64,000 nucleotides of DNA from Verrucosispora sp. NA02020 (GTDB taxonomy: Bacteria > Actinomycetota > Actinomycetes > Mycobacteriales > Micromonosporaceae). The stretch is from NCBI RefSeq assembly GCF_013364215.1, contig NZ_CP054923.1, positions 3,224,001 to 3,288,000 of the forward strand, given 5' to 3'. Positions 42,695 through 51,516 of this stretch are shown piece by piece. The translations under genes were made by a program, and so were the position numbers. How positions within the stretch are numbered: the stretch's first letter is position 1; each line of letters begins with the position of its first letter. Below the pieces are notes generated by a model. The model had not been told where the DNA came from, made no database searches, and saw only the letters and a list, made by a program, of their open reading frames with translations.

Positions 42695-43207
42695 ATGTGG
42701 CGGCAGAGACGGCAGATCCAGAAGCTGATCCGCCAACTCGTGGTCGACCTGCCGGCACCGCTGACGCTTCCCGGGACGATCTCCGCACTGGCCGCCGCCC
42801 GTCGCCGGGACATCCAGGTCCTCGCCATGACGATGGGCGAGCAGGCCGGTCCGTGTGGGCTGTGGGTGGCGACCACGGAGACGGATTACGTGCTCTACAG
42901 CCGCGACTCGTCCCCGGTCCTGCAGACCCAGACGATCCTGCACGAGTTGATGCACATCGCCCTGCGACACACCGGGAAGGTGGTGCTGCCGCCCACCACG
43001 CCGGAGCTGCCCGACGCGGCGGACGTGCAGGCACTGCTGGCCCGCTCGTCGTCGACGTTCCACGACCGCCAGGAACACGACGCCGAGCTGCTGGCCACCT
43101 ACCTCGGCGCACAGATGGCCACCGCCGGCCAGGTGGGCGGCTTCGACGACCTCGCGGACGAGACGGCGGCGGTGATGTACCGCATCGCCGCCACGCTGAC
43201 CGACTGA
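42695..43207 (+). CDS. ImmA/IrrE-family zinc metallopeptidase
   Basis: A 170-residue protein with the zinc-peptidase motif HELMH (ILHELMHIALRH) and a downstream acidic stretch (HDAELLATYLGAQM) as in ImmA/IrrE enzymes. These cleave XRE-type repressors to switch on target genes. ATG 42695 has GGGGAGG 10 nt upstream. It is followed 14 nt later by the MAB_1171c-like membrane gene. The likely cleavage target is the XRE protein encoded at 41442. Confidence 0.88.
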   Translation: MWRQRRQIQKLIRQLVVDLPAPLTLPGTISALAAARRRDIQVLAMTMGEQAGPCGLWVATTETDYVLYSRDSSPVLQTQTILHELMHIALRHTGKVVLPPTTPELPDAADVQALLARSSSTFHDRQEHDAELLATYLGAQMATAGQVGGFDDLADETAAVMYRIAATLTD

Positions 43208-43221
43208 GCCGGGAGGTACGC

Positions 43222-44436
43222 ATGCTGGTGGCGGCGGGCCACGTCGTGGCGCTGGTGGTCGCCGTCGCGGCGTTCGTCGTGAAGCTGGGCGCGCTACGGC
43301 GTGACCCGTCGAACCCGAGGATCCTGGCCAGTCTGGGGATCTGCCTGGGCTGCGGCGTCGCCGTCACCGCAGGGTGGGCCCCGGTGCACAGCTTCATCGA
43401 CGGAGTGTCCGGGGTGCCGAACCTGGCCAAGCCCGTCGAGCACGGCGCGGCGCTGATCACCGCCACCGCCATCCAGTTCCTCTTCCTGCACCTTGGGGAT
43501 CCGCAGCGGGCGCGTCGGTCGATGCGACGGCGATGGCTGTTCCTGGCGGTGGTGGCCACCGTCATGATCACGATGTTCTGGGCGGCCGACTTCGCCGAGT
43601 CCGAGCCGATGCACTTCGCCGAGCGCTACGGCGACAAGCCGCAGGTCATCGTCTACATGCTCGCGTTCCTGGCGTACCTGGGCGTCTCCGTGGTGGACAT
43701 CCTGCGCATGTCGCTGGGCTACGCGCGTTTCGCCGGCACCCGGCTGAAGGTCGTGATGCGGCTGCTGAGTGCCGGTGCGTTCTTCGGCGCCGCCTTCGTG
43801 GCGCACAAGGCGCTGTTCCTCGCCTGGAGACTGGCCGACACCACACCCGCCTGGTCCGAGCCGGTCGCGTCGCAGTCACTGGTCACGCTCTCGGTCGTCC
43901 TGATCTGTTCGAGCTTCGTGCTCTCCACGGTGTGGCGGACCGTCGACGGTCTGCGGGCGTTCCCCCGCAAGAGCGCGCTCCACCGCGACCTGCATCCGCT
44001 GTGGCACCTGCTGTACCAGGCCGTGCCGAGCATCGCGCTGCACCCGCCCCGCCGGCCGGAGCGCAACCCCCGGTGGGTGTGGGGGATCGGACAACGGTTG
44101 TACCGGCGGTGCGTGGAGATCGGCGACGGCCTCCAGGCGGTGGGCCCCCCGGATCCGCTGGTGGTGGCGCAGGCCCGGCGGCGCGCCGAGGAGGCCGGTT
44201 GGGACGAGGCGCGGGCCGCCGCCGCCGGGGAGGCCGCCGGGATCCTGGACGCCGTCCGGCGGTACGCGCAGGGACACGTGGCCGGCGGCACGGTGGAGCC
44301 CGGCGTCGAACCGCCGTCGGGAGACATCGCACCCGCCGACGTGGAGGCCGACGCGCGTCGTCTTGCGCCGCTCTCCAGGGTGCTGGGTGAGCCACTGGTC
44401 CGCGATTCCGTCGCCGGTACCCTCGACACCCACTAG
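43222..44436 (+). CDS. MAB_1171c-like polytopic membrane protein
   Basis: A 404-residue protein with about seven hydrophobic segments in its first 240 residues (VVALVVAVAAFVVKLGAL, GICLGCGVAVTAGWAPVHSF and others). A cytoplasmic C-terminal domain of about 160 residues follows (LHRDLHPLWHLLYQAVPSI, PRWVWGIGQRLYRRCVEIGD). This architecture recurs behind ImmA/IrrE and XRE genes in actinomycetes and is usually called a putative transporter, though function is unknown. ATG 43222 has GGGAGG upstream. Confidence 0.85.
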   Translation: MLVAAGHVVALVVAVAAFVVKLGALRRDPSNPRILASLGICLGCGVAVTAGWAPVHSFIDGVSGVPNLAKPVEHGAALITATAIQFLFLHLGDPQRARRSMRRRWLFLAVVATVMITMFWAADFAESEPMHFAERYGDKPQVIVYMLAFLAYLGVSVVDILRMSLGYARFAGTRLKVVMRLLSAGAFFGAAFVAHKALFLAWRLADTTPAWSEPVASQSLVTLSVVLICSSFVLSTVWRTVDGLRAFPRKSALHRDLHPLWHLLYQAVPSIALHPPRRPERNPRWVWGIGQRLYRRCVEIGDGLQAVGPPDPLVVAQARRRAEEAGWDEARAAAAGEAAGILDAVRRYAQGHVAGGTVEPGVEPPSGDIAPADVEADARRLAPLSRVLGEPLVRDSVAGTLDTH

Positions 44437-44572
44437 GTCGGCCAGGGCGTCGGCACGGCACCTGGTCCTCGACGAGGACTGGCGCCGACCCGTGTGGTGA
44501 TGAGAGCGTATGGGCCGCAACCAGATGACTTGTCCGGGCGGGCGCGTGCGCGGGAAGCGGCAGGAGACCACC

Positions 44573-45697
44573 ATGTCCGAGAAGGGCACCAACCAGCCAC
44601 GTCTCCGTATCGGCGGCTGGCTCTCCCCGTCCGACTCCGATGCCACCCCGACAGCCTCCGTCCGATCGGGCGGCGGTCGCCATGACCGGCCCGCTGATCT
44701 GCCGCGACGCAGCACTCCGTCCCCGCTCCTGCCCCGCATCGTGCTGTCCGCGTCCGCCCGGCCGACCCGTACCTCCGCCGAGGCCGGCACCGTGTCCGGT
44801 CCGGCACTCGCGGGTGACGCGCCCGCCACCGACCTGCTTCCGCCGCCCGGCGGGCCGCACCGGCCCGACGGTGCCGGCGCGGCCGACGTTCGGCGCAAGC
44901 TGTTGCTCTGCGGGGTCGCCGTGGTCGCCGTGAGCACCGTCGTCGGCGCGACGGCACTGTACGGCGGTGACGCGCCCGAACCGGTACGCGGCGAGTTCGC
45001 TGCGGCGGTGCCCGGCCCGGACGTGGACGGGCCACCGTTCGGCCCGGGTGACCCCGGCGCCATCACACCGTCGGCAGCCACGGGGGTGCCCACCCTGTCT
45101 CCCGGCGCCATCCCGACCACCGACGGCGGCGGTGCCAGCGTGTCCCGCCGCGCCACTGCGGCCCCCACGTCCGCGGGTCCCGTCCCCGCCGTGCCACCAC
45201 CGGTGGTGAGCGTCCCCGCGAGTCCCTCGTCGACGCCGACGGCTCCGGCCGGCACCGCCCTGACCCCGGGTACCCGCATCGGTCTGGAGGTGGCCGCCCT
45301 GCCCGGCCGTCGGGTGCGGCACGCCGGCTTCCAGGCCCAGGTCGACGCCGTCGACGCCGGCAGCAGCGCCGGTGCGAGGGCCGACTCCGGGTTCGTCGTG
45401 CGTACCGGCCTCGCCGGCGCCTGCCTCTCCTTCGAATCGGTCAACTTCCCCGGGCACTACCTGCGGCACCACGAGTTCCGGGTGTTCCTGCACCGTGCCG
45501 AAGGCGGCGACGTGTTCCGCGCCGACGCGACGTTCTGCCAGGTCGGCGGCATCGGCGGTACGCACACGTCACTGCGGTCCTACAACTACCCGAACCGGTA
45601 CCTCCGCCACGACGGTCAGCGGCAGATGCAGGTGTCCCCGATCGGCGACGGCGCCTCCGCGTCCTCGGCCACTTTCGTGGTCCGACCTGCCCTGTGA
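44573..45697 (+). CDS. Membrane-anchored AbfB (CBM42) domain protein
   Basis: A 374-residue protein with a cytoplasmic N-terminus of about 105 residues and one transmembrane helix (KLLLCGVAVVAVSTVVGATA). A Pro/Thr/Ala-rich extracellular linker leads to a C-terminal AbfB beta-trefoil domain with SVNFPGHYLRHHEFRVFLHR and SYNYPNRYLRH. AbfB domains bind arabinofuranose side chains. No catalytic domain is present, so it may tether arabinan at the cell surface or sense it. ATG 44573 has CAGGAG upstream. It converges with the GH62 gene. Confidence 0.85.
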   Translation: MSEKGTNQPRLRIGGWLSPSDSDATPTASVRSGGGRHDRPADLPRRSTPSPLLPRIVLSASARPTRTSAEAGTVSGPALAGDAPATDLLPPPGGPHRPDGAGAADVRRKLLLCGVAVVAVSTVVGATALYGGDAPEPVRGEFAAAVPGPDVDGPPFGPGDPGAITPSAATGVPTLSPGAIPTTDGGGASVSRRATAAPTSAGPVPAVPPPVVSVPASPSSTPTAPAGTALTPGTRIGLEVAALPGRRVRHAGFQAQVDAVDAGSSAGARADSGFVVRTGLAGACLSFESVNFPGHYLRHHEFRVFLHRAEGGDVFRADATFCQVGGIGGTHTSLRSYNYPNRYLRHDGQRQMQVSPIGDGASASSATFVVRPAL

Positions 45698-46042
45698 CAT
45701 GCGCGTAGACCCCGCTCCTCGCTTTCGGACTGGGAGCCGCTCGGGCGGCGGCTGATCGTGGAGCACGGCAACGTGGGGCAGGGCAGCACGCCGAAGATCT
45801 GAGCGGCGTGACCGGCCATGTCCCGGCCGCGGCGGAACTGGTGCGACGCGCTGCCGGGGTGATCGCCGCCAGACACCGTGGTGACCTCGCCGCCACCGCC
45901 GGACGGCCCGAGACCTGACCGGCGGAAACGCCACCGGCGGCCCTGTCCCACGGGTACGGGACAGGGCCGCCGGGGTGCTCACCCCGGCGGGCCCACTGCG
46001 GGCCCGCCGGGTGTGTGGCGGTGGTTCAGCGTTGCAGGGTGA
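45698..46042. other. Intergenic region with ORF fragments between AbfB and GH62 genes
   Basis: No complete gene was recognised. Two short plus-strand frames, one ending at the TGA near 45800 (LGRRLIVEHGNVGQGSTPKI) and one at 45808-45918 (35 codons, VTGHVPAAAELVRRAAGVI), have gene-like codons but no identifiable domain; they may be remnants. A strong hairpin follows at 45934-45973. Confidence 0.4.
45934..45973. terminator. Bidirectional terminator between convergent genes
   Basis: A 16-bp perfect stem (CCGGCGGCCCTGTCCC and complement) with an 8-nt loop lies between the AbfB and GH62 genes, which converge here. Confidence 0.75.
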
Positions 46043-47566
46043 TCAGCGTTGCAGGGTGAGCAGTCCGGGGCGGTACGGCAGGAGGCCGTAGTCGCCGCCG
46101 GAGTTGGGTGAACGGCCCTGGTAGAGGAACTGGAGGTTGCAGGCGTTGACGGTCATGGTCTGGTCGGCGTTGGTGCGGATGAGTTCGCCGTGGCTGATGT
46201 CGTTGGTCCAGGTGGCGCCGCTGTTGGCCTTACCGGCGAAGGGGTTGCTCTCGGTGGCGGCCTGGGGGGTCCAGGTGCCGCCGAGGCTGGTGGCGGTGAA
46301 GGAGCGGAAGTAGCGGCCCTGGGAGCCGATGGCCTCGACGAGCATGAGGTATCGGTTCTCGCCTTCGAGTTTGTAGACCTGTACGCCTTCGAAGAGGTTG
46401 TTGGTGGTGTCGGTCATGATCGTGGTGTAGTTGGAGCCGAAGCTGCCGGGGAAGTTCCCGATCGGCATGCTGGCCCGGTAGATGCGGCCGTTGTCTCCGG
46501 CGAAGAAGAGGTACATGTTCTGGCTGTCGCCGATGAGGGCCTGGTCGATGGGGCCGGTGCCGGAGTTGGAGATGGATCCGGTGAACAGGGTCTGCGCCGG
46601 TCCCCAACTGTTGACGTTCGTGGGGTTGGTGGAGGTGCGGTAGGAGAAGGCGGGGCCGCCCCACTGGTAGGCGAGGACCCAGACGTTGCGGGGTGCGAAG
46701 TAGAACAGTGAGGGGGCGACGGCGGAGAACGGCATGGCGTTCTGGCTGGCCGAGCCCATCTGGTTCCAGTTGGAGAAGAGGCCGAAGTTCATCGACCCCC
46801 AACTGGTGCCGAAGTCGTGGGTGGTGCCGTAGACGAGCTGCTGACCGTTGTAGGGGGCGTGGGTGAAGTCCTTCAACGACGCCCAGCCCGAGCGCGGCTG
46901 CGCCAACGCGCCCGTCGACGACCACCGGTACGACGACGGCAGACCACACGTACCCGACGGCGGCGGAGTGGTGGGCGTGGTCCCACCGTCGACGCGGACG
47001 AGCTGCCACTGCTGGTTGGCGCCGCCCCAGTCGTCGTACTGCACGATGTTGCCGCCGTCGGCGGTCGAGGCGCCCTGCACCTCCACCGCCTTGTTGCTGT
47101 TGCGGTTGATCAGGCGCACGTGCCCGCCGTCGGAGTCGGCCAACCGGAACTGCTGGTTGGTGCCGTTGCCGTCGCTCCACTGCACGATGTTCGCGCCGTT
47201 GGCGGTGGAGAAGTTGTAGACGTCCAGCACCTTGCCCGAGTGCCGGGACTTCAACCGGTAGTAGCCACCACCGGAGTCGACGAACTGCCACTGCTGCTGG
47301 TTACCGTTGTTCCGGGTCCACTGGGTGATTCGCGCACCGTCGCTCGTGGCCAGGTTGTACACGTCCAGGGCCTTACCGCTGTTGCGGTTGACCAACACGT
47401 ACCACGCGTTGGTGTCGACCGTGGCCGCAGCGGCGGGCGTCGCCAGCACCGCGGCGGCGGCACCACTGACCATCACCGCTGCCACGCCGGCAGCGATGAC
47501 CCGCGGCAACCACCGGCGCCGCCGCGACGGCGGTGCGATCGATGGAGATCTACCGAAGGCAGACAT
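46043..47566 (-). CDS. Secreted GH62 alpha-L-arabinofuranosidase with ricin-type CBM
   Basis: A 507-residue exported enzyme. A twin-Arg-rich signal region and hydrophobic stretch ([20 protein letters not shown]) end at an Ala-rich cleavage site near residue 48. A ricin B-type carbohydrate-binding domain with three QQWQ/QQF repeats (about residues 50-190), a Thr/Pro linker and a GH62 catalytic domain follow. Asp233 (LKDFTHAP), Asp341 (GPIDQAL) and Glu393 (LFEGVQVY) have the spacing of known GH62 catalytic residues. It removes arabinose from arabinoxylan or arabinan outside the cell. GGAGG precedes the ATG; two LacI-type operators lie upstream. Confidence 0.95.
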   Translation of the reverse strand: MSAFGRSPSIAPPSRRRRWLPRVIAAGVAAVMVSGAAAAVLATPAAAATVDTNAWYVLVNRNSGKALDVYNLATSDGARITQWTRNNGNQQQWQFVDSGGGYYRLKSRHSGKVLDVYNFSTANGANIVQWSDGNGTNQQFRLADSDGGHVRLINRNSNKAVEVQGASTADGGNIVQYDDWGGANQQWQLVRVDGGTTPTTPPPSGTCGLPSSYRWSSTGALAQPRSGWASLKDFTHAPYNGQQLVYGTTHDFGTSWGSMNFGLFSNWNQMGSASQNAMPFSAVAPSLFYFAPRNVWVLAYQWGGPAFSYRTSTNPTNVNSWGPAQTLFTGSISNSGTGPIDQALIGDSQNMYLFFAGDNGRIYRASMPIGNFPGSFGSNYTTIMTDTTNNLFEGVQVYKLEGENRYLMLVEAIGSQGRYFRSFTATSLGGTWTPQAATESNPFAGKANSGATWTNDISHGELIRTNADQTMTVNACNLQFLYQGRSPNSGGDYGLLPYRPGLLTLQR

Positions 47567-47649
47567 GATCCTCCTTCAATGACCAACAGATGAGCGGTCC
47601 ACCCGGAGCCGGGCGCACCGTGACGCACGGGTCGGACGCGAGCACGGGA

Positions 47650-47663
47650 TGGCAGCGCTAACA
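47650..47663. promoter_or_regulatory. LacI-family operator-like palindrome, site 1
   Basis: TGGCAGCGCTAACA has the AGCGCT core with TG/CA ends typical of actinobacterial LacI-family sites in front of glycoside hydrolase genes. It lies 84 bp upstream of the GH62 start. Confidence 0.55.
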
Positions 47664-47753
47664 TGATCGCCGCTCTCCTCGGGCGCGCCCGATCCCAGAT
47701 CCGGCGTAGCGAGCTTGCCCGGTAGACCGCAGGCGCCGTCCTTAGGCATCGAC

Positions 47754-47767
47754 TGTGAGCGATAACA
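47754..47767. promoter_or_regulatory. LacI-family operator-like palindrome, site 2
   Basis: TGTGAGCGATAACA closely resembles the classic LacI operator half-pair and site 1. It lies 104 bp further upstream, close to ten helical turns, so looping between the two is possible. Confidence 0.55.
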
Positions 47768-47917
47768 TGCCGTTCGTCAAGTCGTAACGTTCCCGACTCG
47801 ACACCCCCGCGCCGGAGCTGCCGCACCGACGATCAGGGGTGGCCGTGCACGCCCGACGAGCCGGCGGGGTGAGCCTCCGGAGTTCCCGTCGTCGCGATCG
47901 GGAGTCGACCCGCCGTG

Positions 47918-48153
47918 TCAGCTGTCGAACCAGACGACCAGTCGCACGTGGTCGCCGGCCACCGCGTGCCAGGCGCCCGTGATGGCTCGCCTTGCCGACC
48001 AGGAGCTCTCCGGCGCTCGTCGGCCGGTACTCGTGAATCCGGTCGTCCACCCGGGCGCATCGACCGACGACCATGGCGAACCCGCGCCTCCCGGCCGGAC
48101 CTCCACGCCGCCGTCGATGTCGGTGCCCACCGTATGCCCGCCTCATGCCGCAC
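47918..48153 (-). pseudogene. Possible frameshifted small beta-rich protein
   Basis: On the minus strand, one frame reads GTDIDGGVEVRPG and later ITGAWHAVAGDHVRLVVWFD with a stop at 47918. The adjacent frame supplies GFAMVVGRCARVDDRIHEYR and PTSAGELLVGKA between them. Joined, they would make a plausible domain of about 70 residues, suggesting two indels or a sequencing error. The family is not identified. Confidence 0.25.
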
Positions 48154-48315
48154 ACGCCCGCCTCGGTGGCGGACACCACCGAGACGCGCAGTGGCCGGAG
48201 GCCGGCGCGACGGTGGCTATCATAATGGCCCGGCGACGAGTCGATGTGCCTCGCGTCGCCGACCCGGCCGCGAGGGTGGCACGCCGGCCCGAGGCCCGGA
48301 CGAAGGGGAGTGGCG

Positions 48316-48723
48316 ATGGCGATCAAATCGATTCCGGGCGCTGCCCGCAACACCAGGCAGCGGGCCGAGGTCGTCGGGCTGCTCGACGAGCTGACCGAGT
48401 TCCGTAGCGCCCAGGGGTTGCATGCCCAACTGCGGGACCAGAAGGCGTCGGTCGGCCTGACCACCGTCTATCGCACGCTCCAGGCGTTGGTGGACGCGGG
48501 GGAGGTCGACACGGTACGCCTGCCCTCCGGTGAGCAGTTGTACCGCCGGTGCAGTCGGACCCACCACCATCACCTCGTCTGTCGCGACTGCGGTCGCACC
48601 GTGGAGGTCGTCGGCCCGGCGGTGGAGGAGTGGGCCGAAGGTGTCGCGGCCCAGCACGGTTTCACCGACCTCAACCACACGCTTGAGATCGTGGGTGTCT
48701 GTGCCGACTGCGCGGCCCGATAG
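48316..48723 (+). CDS. zur: Fur-family zinc uptake regulator, Zur-like
   Basis: A 135-residue Fur-family protein: RNTRQRAEVVGLLDELTEFR, QKASVGLTTVYRTLQALVDA (recognition helix). Metal ligands are HHHHLVCRDCG, then the C-terminal CADC. Fur, Zur and Nur look alike; I call it Zur because a Zur-like box and a zinc-independent ribosomal protein operon lie within 5 kb. ATG 48316 has GGGGAG 6 nt upstream. With zinc bound it should repress genes carrying boxes such as TGAAAACGGTTGTCA. Confidence 0.85.
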   Translation: MAIKSIPGAARNTRQRAEVVGLLDELTEFRSAQGLHAQLRDQKASVGLTTVYRTLQALVDAGEVDTVRLPSGEQLYRRCSRTHHHHLVCRDCGRTVEVVGPAVEEWAEGVAAQHGFTDLNHTLEIVGVCADCAAR

Positions 48724-48833
48724 CGCGGCTCCTCTCGGGGCTGACCGGGGTGGCTCGCCGGACTCCGTGGTGGCTTTCCGTGTTCGGGCATTGACGGGTG
48801 GTCACCGGCATGGTGTGCTCAGTCTAACGAAAG

Positions 48834-48848
48834 CGAAAACCGTGATCG
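48834..48848. promoter_or_regulatory. Zur-box-like sequence upstream of the 48865 gene
   Basis: CGAAAACCGTGATCG matches the well-formed box at 52794 at 10 of 15 positions and lies just after a -10-like TCTAAC, overlapping the expected transcription start. It is weaker than the 52794 box. Confidence 0.4.
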
Positions 48849-48864
48849 TTAACTGAGGAGGAGC

Positions 48865-49257
48865 ATGTCTCTCACCGTGCCGCCCGACCTGCTGCGGGCC
48901 GCCGAGTCCGGCCCGGTCGACGACGAGGAGTTCGTGGCCTGCGTACGGGAGTCGTTGCCGTACGCCTGGCAGACCGTCAGCCGCGTGGCGTCGGATCTGG
49001 CTGCCTCGGGCGAGGAGTTCGCCGACAACGTGCTCCCGCCACCCAGCGAGGCGGAGCGGGGGCAACTGCTGCGGGCCCTGGCCAGCGACGCCATCCGGTC
49101 CAGCCTGGAGCGTCACTTCGGCGTGAAGCTGGCCTTCCAGAACTGCCACCGGGTCGCGGCCTTCCGGCCGGCGGCAGTCGACTCCGACACCTACCGCCGG
49201 TTCGTCTCCACCCGGGGCCAGTTGCTCAACCAGTCGCCCGAGCTGCGTGACTGCTGA
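48865..49257 (+). CDS. Conserved-looking protein of unknown function, possibly zinc-regulated
   Basis: A 130-residue soluble protein (VPPDLLRAAESGPVDDEEFV, SLPYAWQTVSRVASDLAASG, LASDAIRSSLERHFGVKLAF) with Cys residues at CVRES, QNCHRV and the C-terminal DC. I do not recognise the family. ATG 48865 has GAGGAG 5 nt upstream. The stop overlaps the frame of the following LLM oxidoreductase (start 49247), so the two are coupled. A Zur-box-like sequence sits in its promoter. Confidence 0.75.
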   Translation: MSLTVPPDLLRAAESGPVDDEEFVACVRESLPYAWQTVSRVASDLAASGEEFADNVLPPPSEAERGQLLRALASDAIRSSLERHFGVKLAFQNCHRVAAFRPAAVDSDTYRRFVSTRGQLLNQSPELRDC

Positions 49258-50335
49258 TCACCACCGCACCCGGCGAGCGGAACGCGGTGTGCACGCGCAC
49301 CTGTTCCTGCTCGCCGGGCAGCGGCCCGGCGACACCCACGCCGACGCGCTCGCCGACGCCCACCGGTACGGCCGTGCGGCGGAGACCGCCGGATTCACCG
49401 GGGTGTGGATCGCCGAGCACCACTTCATCCCGTACGGCGTCTGTCCCTCGGCGGTCGCCTTCGCCGCGCACCTGCTCGGCGCCACCCGGCGCATCACGGT
49501 CGGCACCGCCGCCTGTGTGCTGTCCAATCGGCACCCGGTGGCACTCGGGGAGGAGGCGGTGCTGCTGCACGAACTCTCCGGCGGCCGGTTCCGGCTGGGG
49601 GTGGGCCGGGGTGGCCCCTGGGTGGACCTCGAGGTCTTCGGTACCGGCCTGGACCGGTTCCGGCACGGCTTCGGCGACTCGGTGGAACTGCTGCTGCGGT
49701 GGCTCTCCGGCGAACCGACCGTGGCCGGCAACGCGCGCTTCCCGTTCCGGCCGGTGCCGGTGGTGCCGCGACCGCGCAGCGGGGTGCCGCTCTGGGTGGC
49801 CGCGACCACCCCGGGCACCGTCGACCTCGCCGCCCGGTACGGCCTTCCGCTCCTGCTCGGCCTGCACGCCGACCTGGCCGAGAAGGCGGAACTGCTGGCC
49901 CGACACGCGCGGGTGGCCACCGCGTACGGGCACGATCCGGCCGGCATCCACCACGCCAGCGCCCATGTCGCCCAGGTGGCGGCGACCGACGACGCGGCGG
50001 CGCGGGCGGTTCGCGCCGGTCTCCCTCCGCTGCTGGCCGGCACCCGGGAGTACGTCCGGCTGGACGGTGCCGCAGGCGGGCGTCGCGATCCGGAGCGCTA
50101 TGTGGACCATCTGATCGACATCCACCCGGTCGGTTCGCCCCATCGATGCCGGGAGGCGGTGGCCCGGGCGACGGCGCTGCCGGGCGTACGCCATCTGCTG
50201 TTCATGGTGGAGGCGGCCGGTGGCCGGGACGCCACCCTCGACACGATCCGTCGGCTCGCCGTGGACGTCCTCGACCTGCCCGTCCCGCAGACCGAGCCGG
50301 AGACGGCGTGGTCTGCCGGGGGTGGCGCCCCGTAA
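49247..50335 (+). CDS. LLM-class flavin-dependent oxidoreductase
   Basis: A 362-residue TIM-barrel luciferase-like monooxygenase: AETAGFTGVWIAEHHFIPYG (substrate/flavin face), RRITVGTAACVLSNRHPVAL and LGVGRGGPWVDLEVFGTG. It would use FMNH2 or F420. The substrate is unknown. GTG 49247 overlaps the upstream gene; GTG 49289 (HAHLFLLAGQ) is an alternative. It lies between the unknown 130-residue gene and the CooC-like ATPase gene. Confidence 0.9.
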   Translation: MTADHHRTRRAERGVHAHLFLLAGQRPGDTHADALADAHRYGRAAETAGFTGVWIAEHHFIPYGVCPSAVAFAAHLLGATRRITVGTAACVLSNRHPVALGEEAVLLHELSGGRFRLGVGRGGPWVDLEVFGTGLDRFRHGFGDSVELLLRWLSGEPTVAGNARFPFRPVPVVPRPRSGVPLWVAATTPGTVDLAARYGLPLLLGLHADLAEKAELLARHARVATAYGHDPAGIHHASAHVAQVAATDDAAARAVRAGLPPLLAGTREYVRLDGAAGGRRDPERYVDHLIDIHPVGSPHRCREAVARATALPGVRHLLFMVEAAGGRDATLDTIRRLAVDVLDLPVPQTEPETAWSAGGGAP

Positions 50336-50422
50336 CCGAGACGGAATCCCGGTGACCATTTTCTGACGCGATCAGCGGGTTCCGCGCGGCGGAAGCCGCA
50401 CCACCCGTTACCATCGCGCTTG

Positions 50423-50437
50423 TGGAAACGGTTCCCG
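50423..50437. promoter_or_regulatory. Zur-box-like sequence upstream of the CooC-like gene
   Basis: TGGAAACGGTTCCCG shares the core AAACGGTT and 10 of 15 positions with the 52794 box. It follows a -10-like TACCAT (50409-50414) by 8 nt, so it would cover the transcription start, the same arrangement as at 48834 and 52794. Confidence 0.45.
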
Positions 50438-50450
50438 TTAGCGTCAAGGG

Positions 50451-51416
50451 GTGGTCGCGGTGAAGGTAGCGTTCGTCGGCAAGGGCGGCAGCGGGAAGAC
50501 GACGCTCACCGCGCTCTACGCCCGTCACCTCGCCGCCGCGGGCCGGCCGGTGCTGGCAATCGACGCCGACATCAACCAGCACCTCGCCGTCGCCCTCGGT
50601 GGATCGGACCACGCCGCCACCCCCGTGCCGCTCGGTGCCCACCTGCCCGCGATCAAGGAGTACCTGCGCGGCGACAACCCGCGCATCGGCTCCGCCGCCG
50701 AGATGGTGAAGACCACCCCGGCGGGGCGGGGGTCACGCCTGCTCCGGGTGGACGAGGAGAACCCGATCTACACGAGCTGTGTGGCGCCCGTCGGTGAGGT
50801 GCGGCTGGCGGTGACCGGCGAGTTCACCGCCGAGGACCTGGGGGTCGCCTGCTACCACTCCAAGGTCGGTGCGGTGGAGTTGCTGCTCAACCACATGCTC
50901 GACGGCCCCGGCGAGTACGTGGTGGTGGACATGACCGCCGGTGCCGACTCGTTCGCCTCGGGGCTGTTCACCCGCTTCGACCGCACCGTGCTGGTCTGCG
51001 AGCCGACCGTACGCGGAGTCGGCGTCTACCAGCAGTACGCCGGCTACGCCCGGGACTACGGGGTGGCCCTGTCCGTGATCGGCAACAAGGTCGAGGACGC
51101 CGCCGACGTGGAGTTCCTCCGCGCGCACGTCGGCGACGACCTGCTGACCTGGGTGGGGCGCTCGGCGTACGTGCGCCGGGCCGAGCGGGGCGTCCTCGGA
51201 CCGCTGGAGGAGGTGGAGGCGGAGAACCGGGCCGCGCTGGGCCGGCTGGCCGAGGTCGTGGACGCCACCACCCAGGACTGGGCGGCCTTCACCCGCTGGG
51301 CCCACGAGTTCCACCGGCGCAACGCCGTGGCCTGGGCCAACGACCGTACGGGTGTGGACCTCAGCATGCAGATCGACCCGGACTTCCAGATGGGACCGGC
51401 GACGGTATCCGCCTGA
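50451..51416 (+). CDS. CooC/MinD-like P-loop ATPase
   Basis: A 321-residue SIMIBI-class ATPase with deviant Walker A VAFVGKGGSGKTTLTAL, switch residues PVLAIDADINQHLAVAL and Walker B-like YVVVDMTAGADSFAS. VLVCEPTVRGVGVYQQY follows. CooC-type proteins load metal (nickel) into enzymes and MinD-type ones position proteins. No membrane-targeting helix is evident, and Cys residues at YTSCVAP, VACYHSK and VLVCEP could bind metal. GTG 50451 starts it. It lies 115 nt after the LLM gene with its own promoter and Zur-like box. Confidence 0.85.
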   Translation: MVAVKVAFVGKGGSGKTTLTALYARHLAAAGRPVLAIDADINQHLAVALGGSDHAATPVPLGAHLPAIKEYLRGDNPRIGSAAEMVKTTPAGRGSRLLRVDEENPIYTSCVAPVGEVRLAVTGEFTAEDLGVACYHSKVGAVELLLNHMLDGPGEYVVVDMTAGADSFASGLFTRFDRTVLVCEPTVRGVGVYQQYAGYARDYGVALSVIGNKVEDAADVEFLRAHVGDDLLTWVGRSAYVRRAERGVLGPLEEVEAENRAALGRLAEVVDATTQDWAAFTRWAHEFHRRNAVAWANDRTGVDLSMQIDPDFQMGPATVSA

Positions 51417-51448
51417 TCGCGACAGCGGGCCCGGCCGGGTTCGACGGG

Positions 51449-51464
51449 CCGCGTCCGGACGCGG
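51449..51464. terminator. Short palindrome between convergent genes
   Basis: CCGCGTCC-GGACGCGG is a perfect 16-nt palindrome, extendable by a G-U pair, located 32 nt after the CooC-like stop and before the converging COG0523 gene. Weak as a terminator because the stem has no separate loop. Confidence 0.35.
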
Positions 51465-51516
51465 TCCGCGCGAGCACTGCCACCCGGGCAGCGGCCGCGC
51501 GGACCGGTGACGCCGG

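Larger units (their letters stand above)
47567..48315. other. Region upstream of the GH62 gene and of the Zur gene
   Basis: No intact gene was recognised in these 749 bp. The GH62-proximal part carries two LacI-type operators (47650 and 47754). The middle (about 47900-48150) has gene-like sequence on the minus strand split over two frames. Near 48218-48230 an AT-rich TATCATAAT probably marks the Zur promoter. Confidence 0.5.

Noticed and set aside
48210..48235. Zur autoregulatory box in front of the zur gene
   Set aside because: The AT-rich GGCTATCATAATGGCC looks like a promoter -10 region and does not match the 52794 box.
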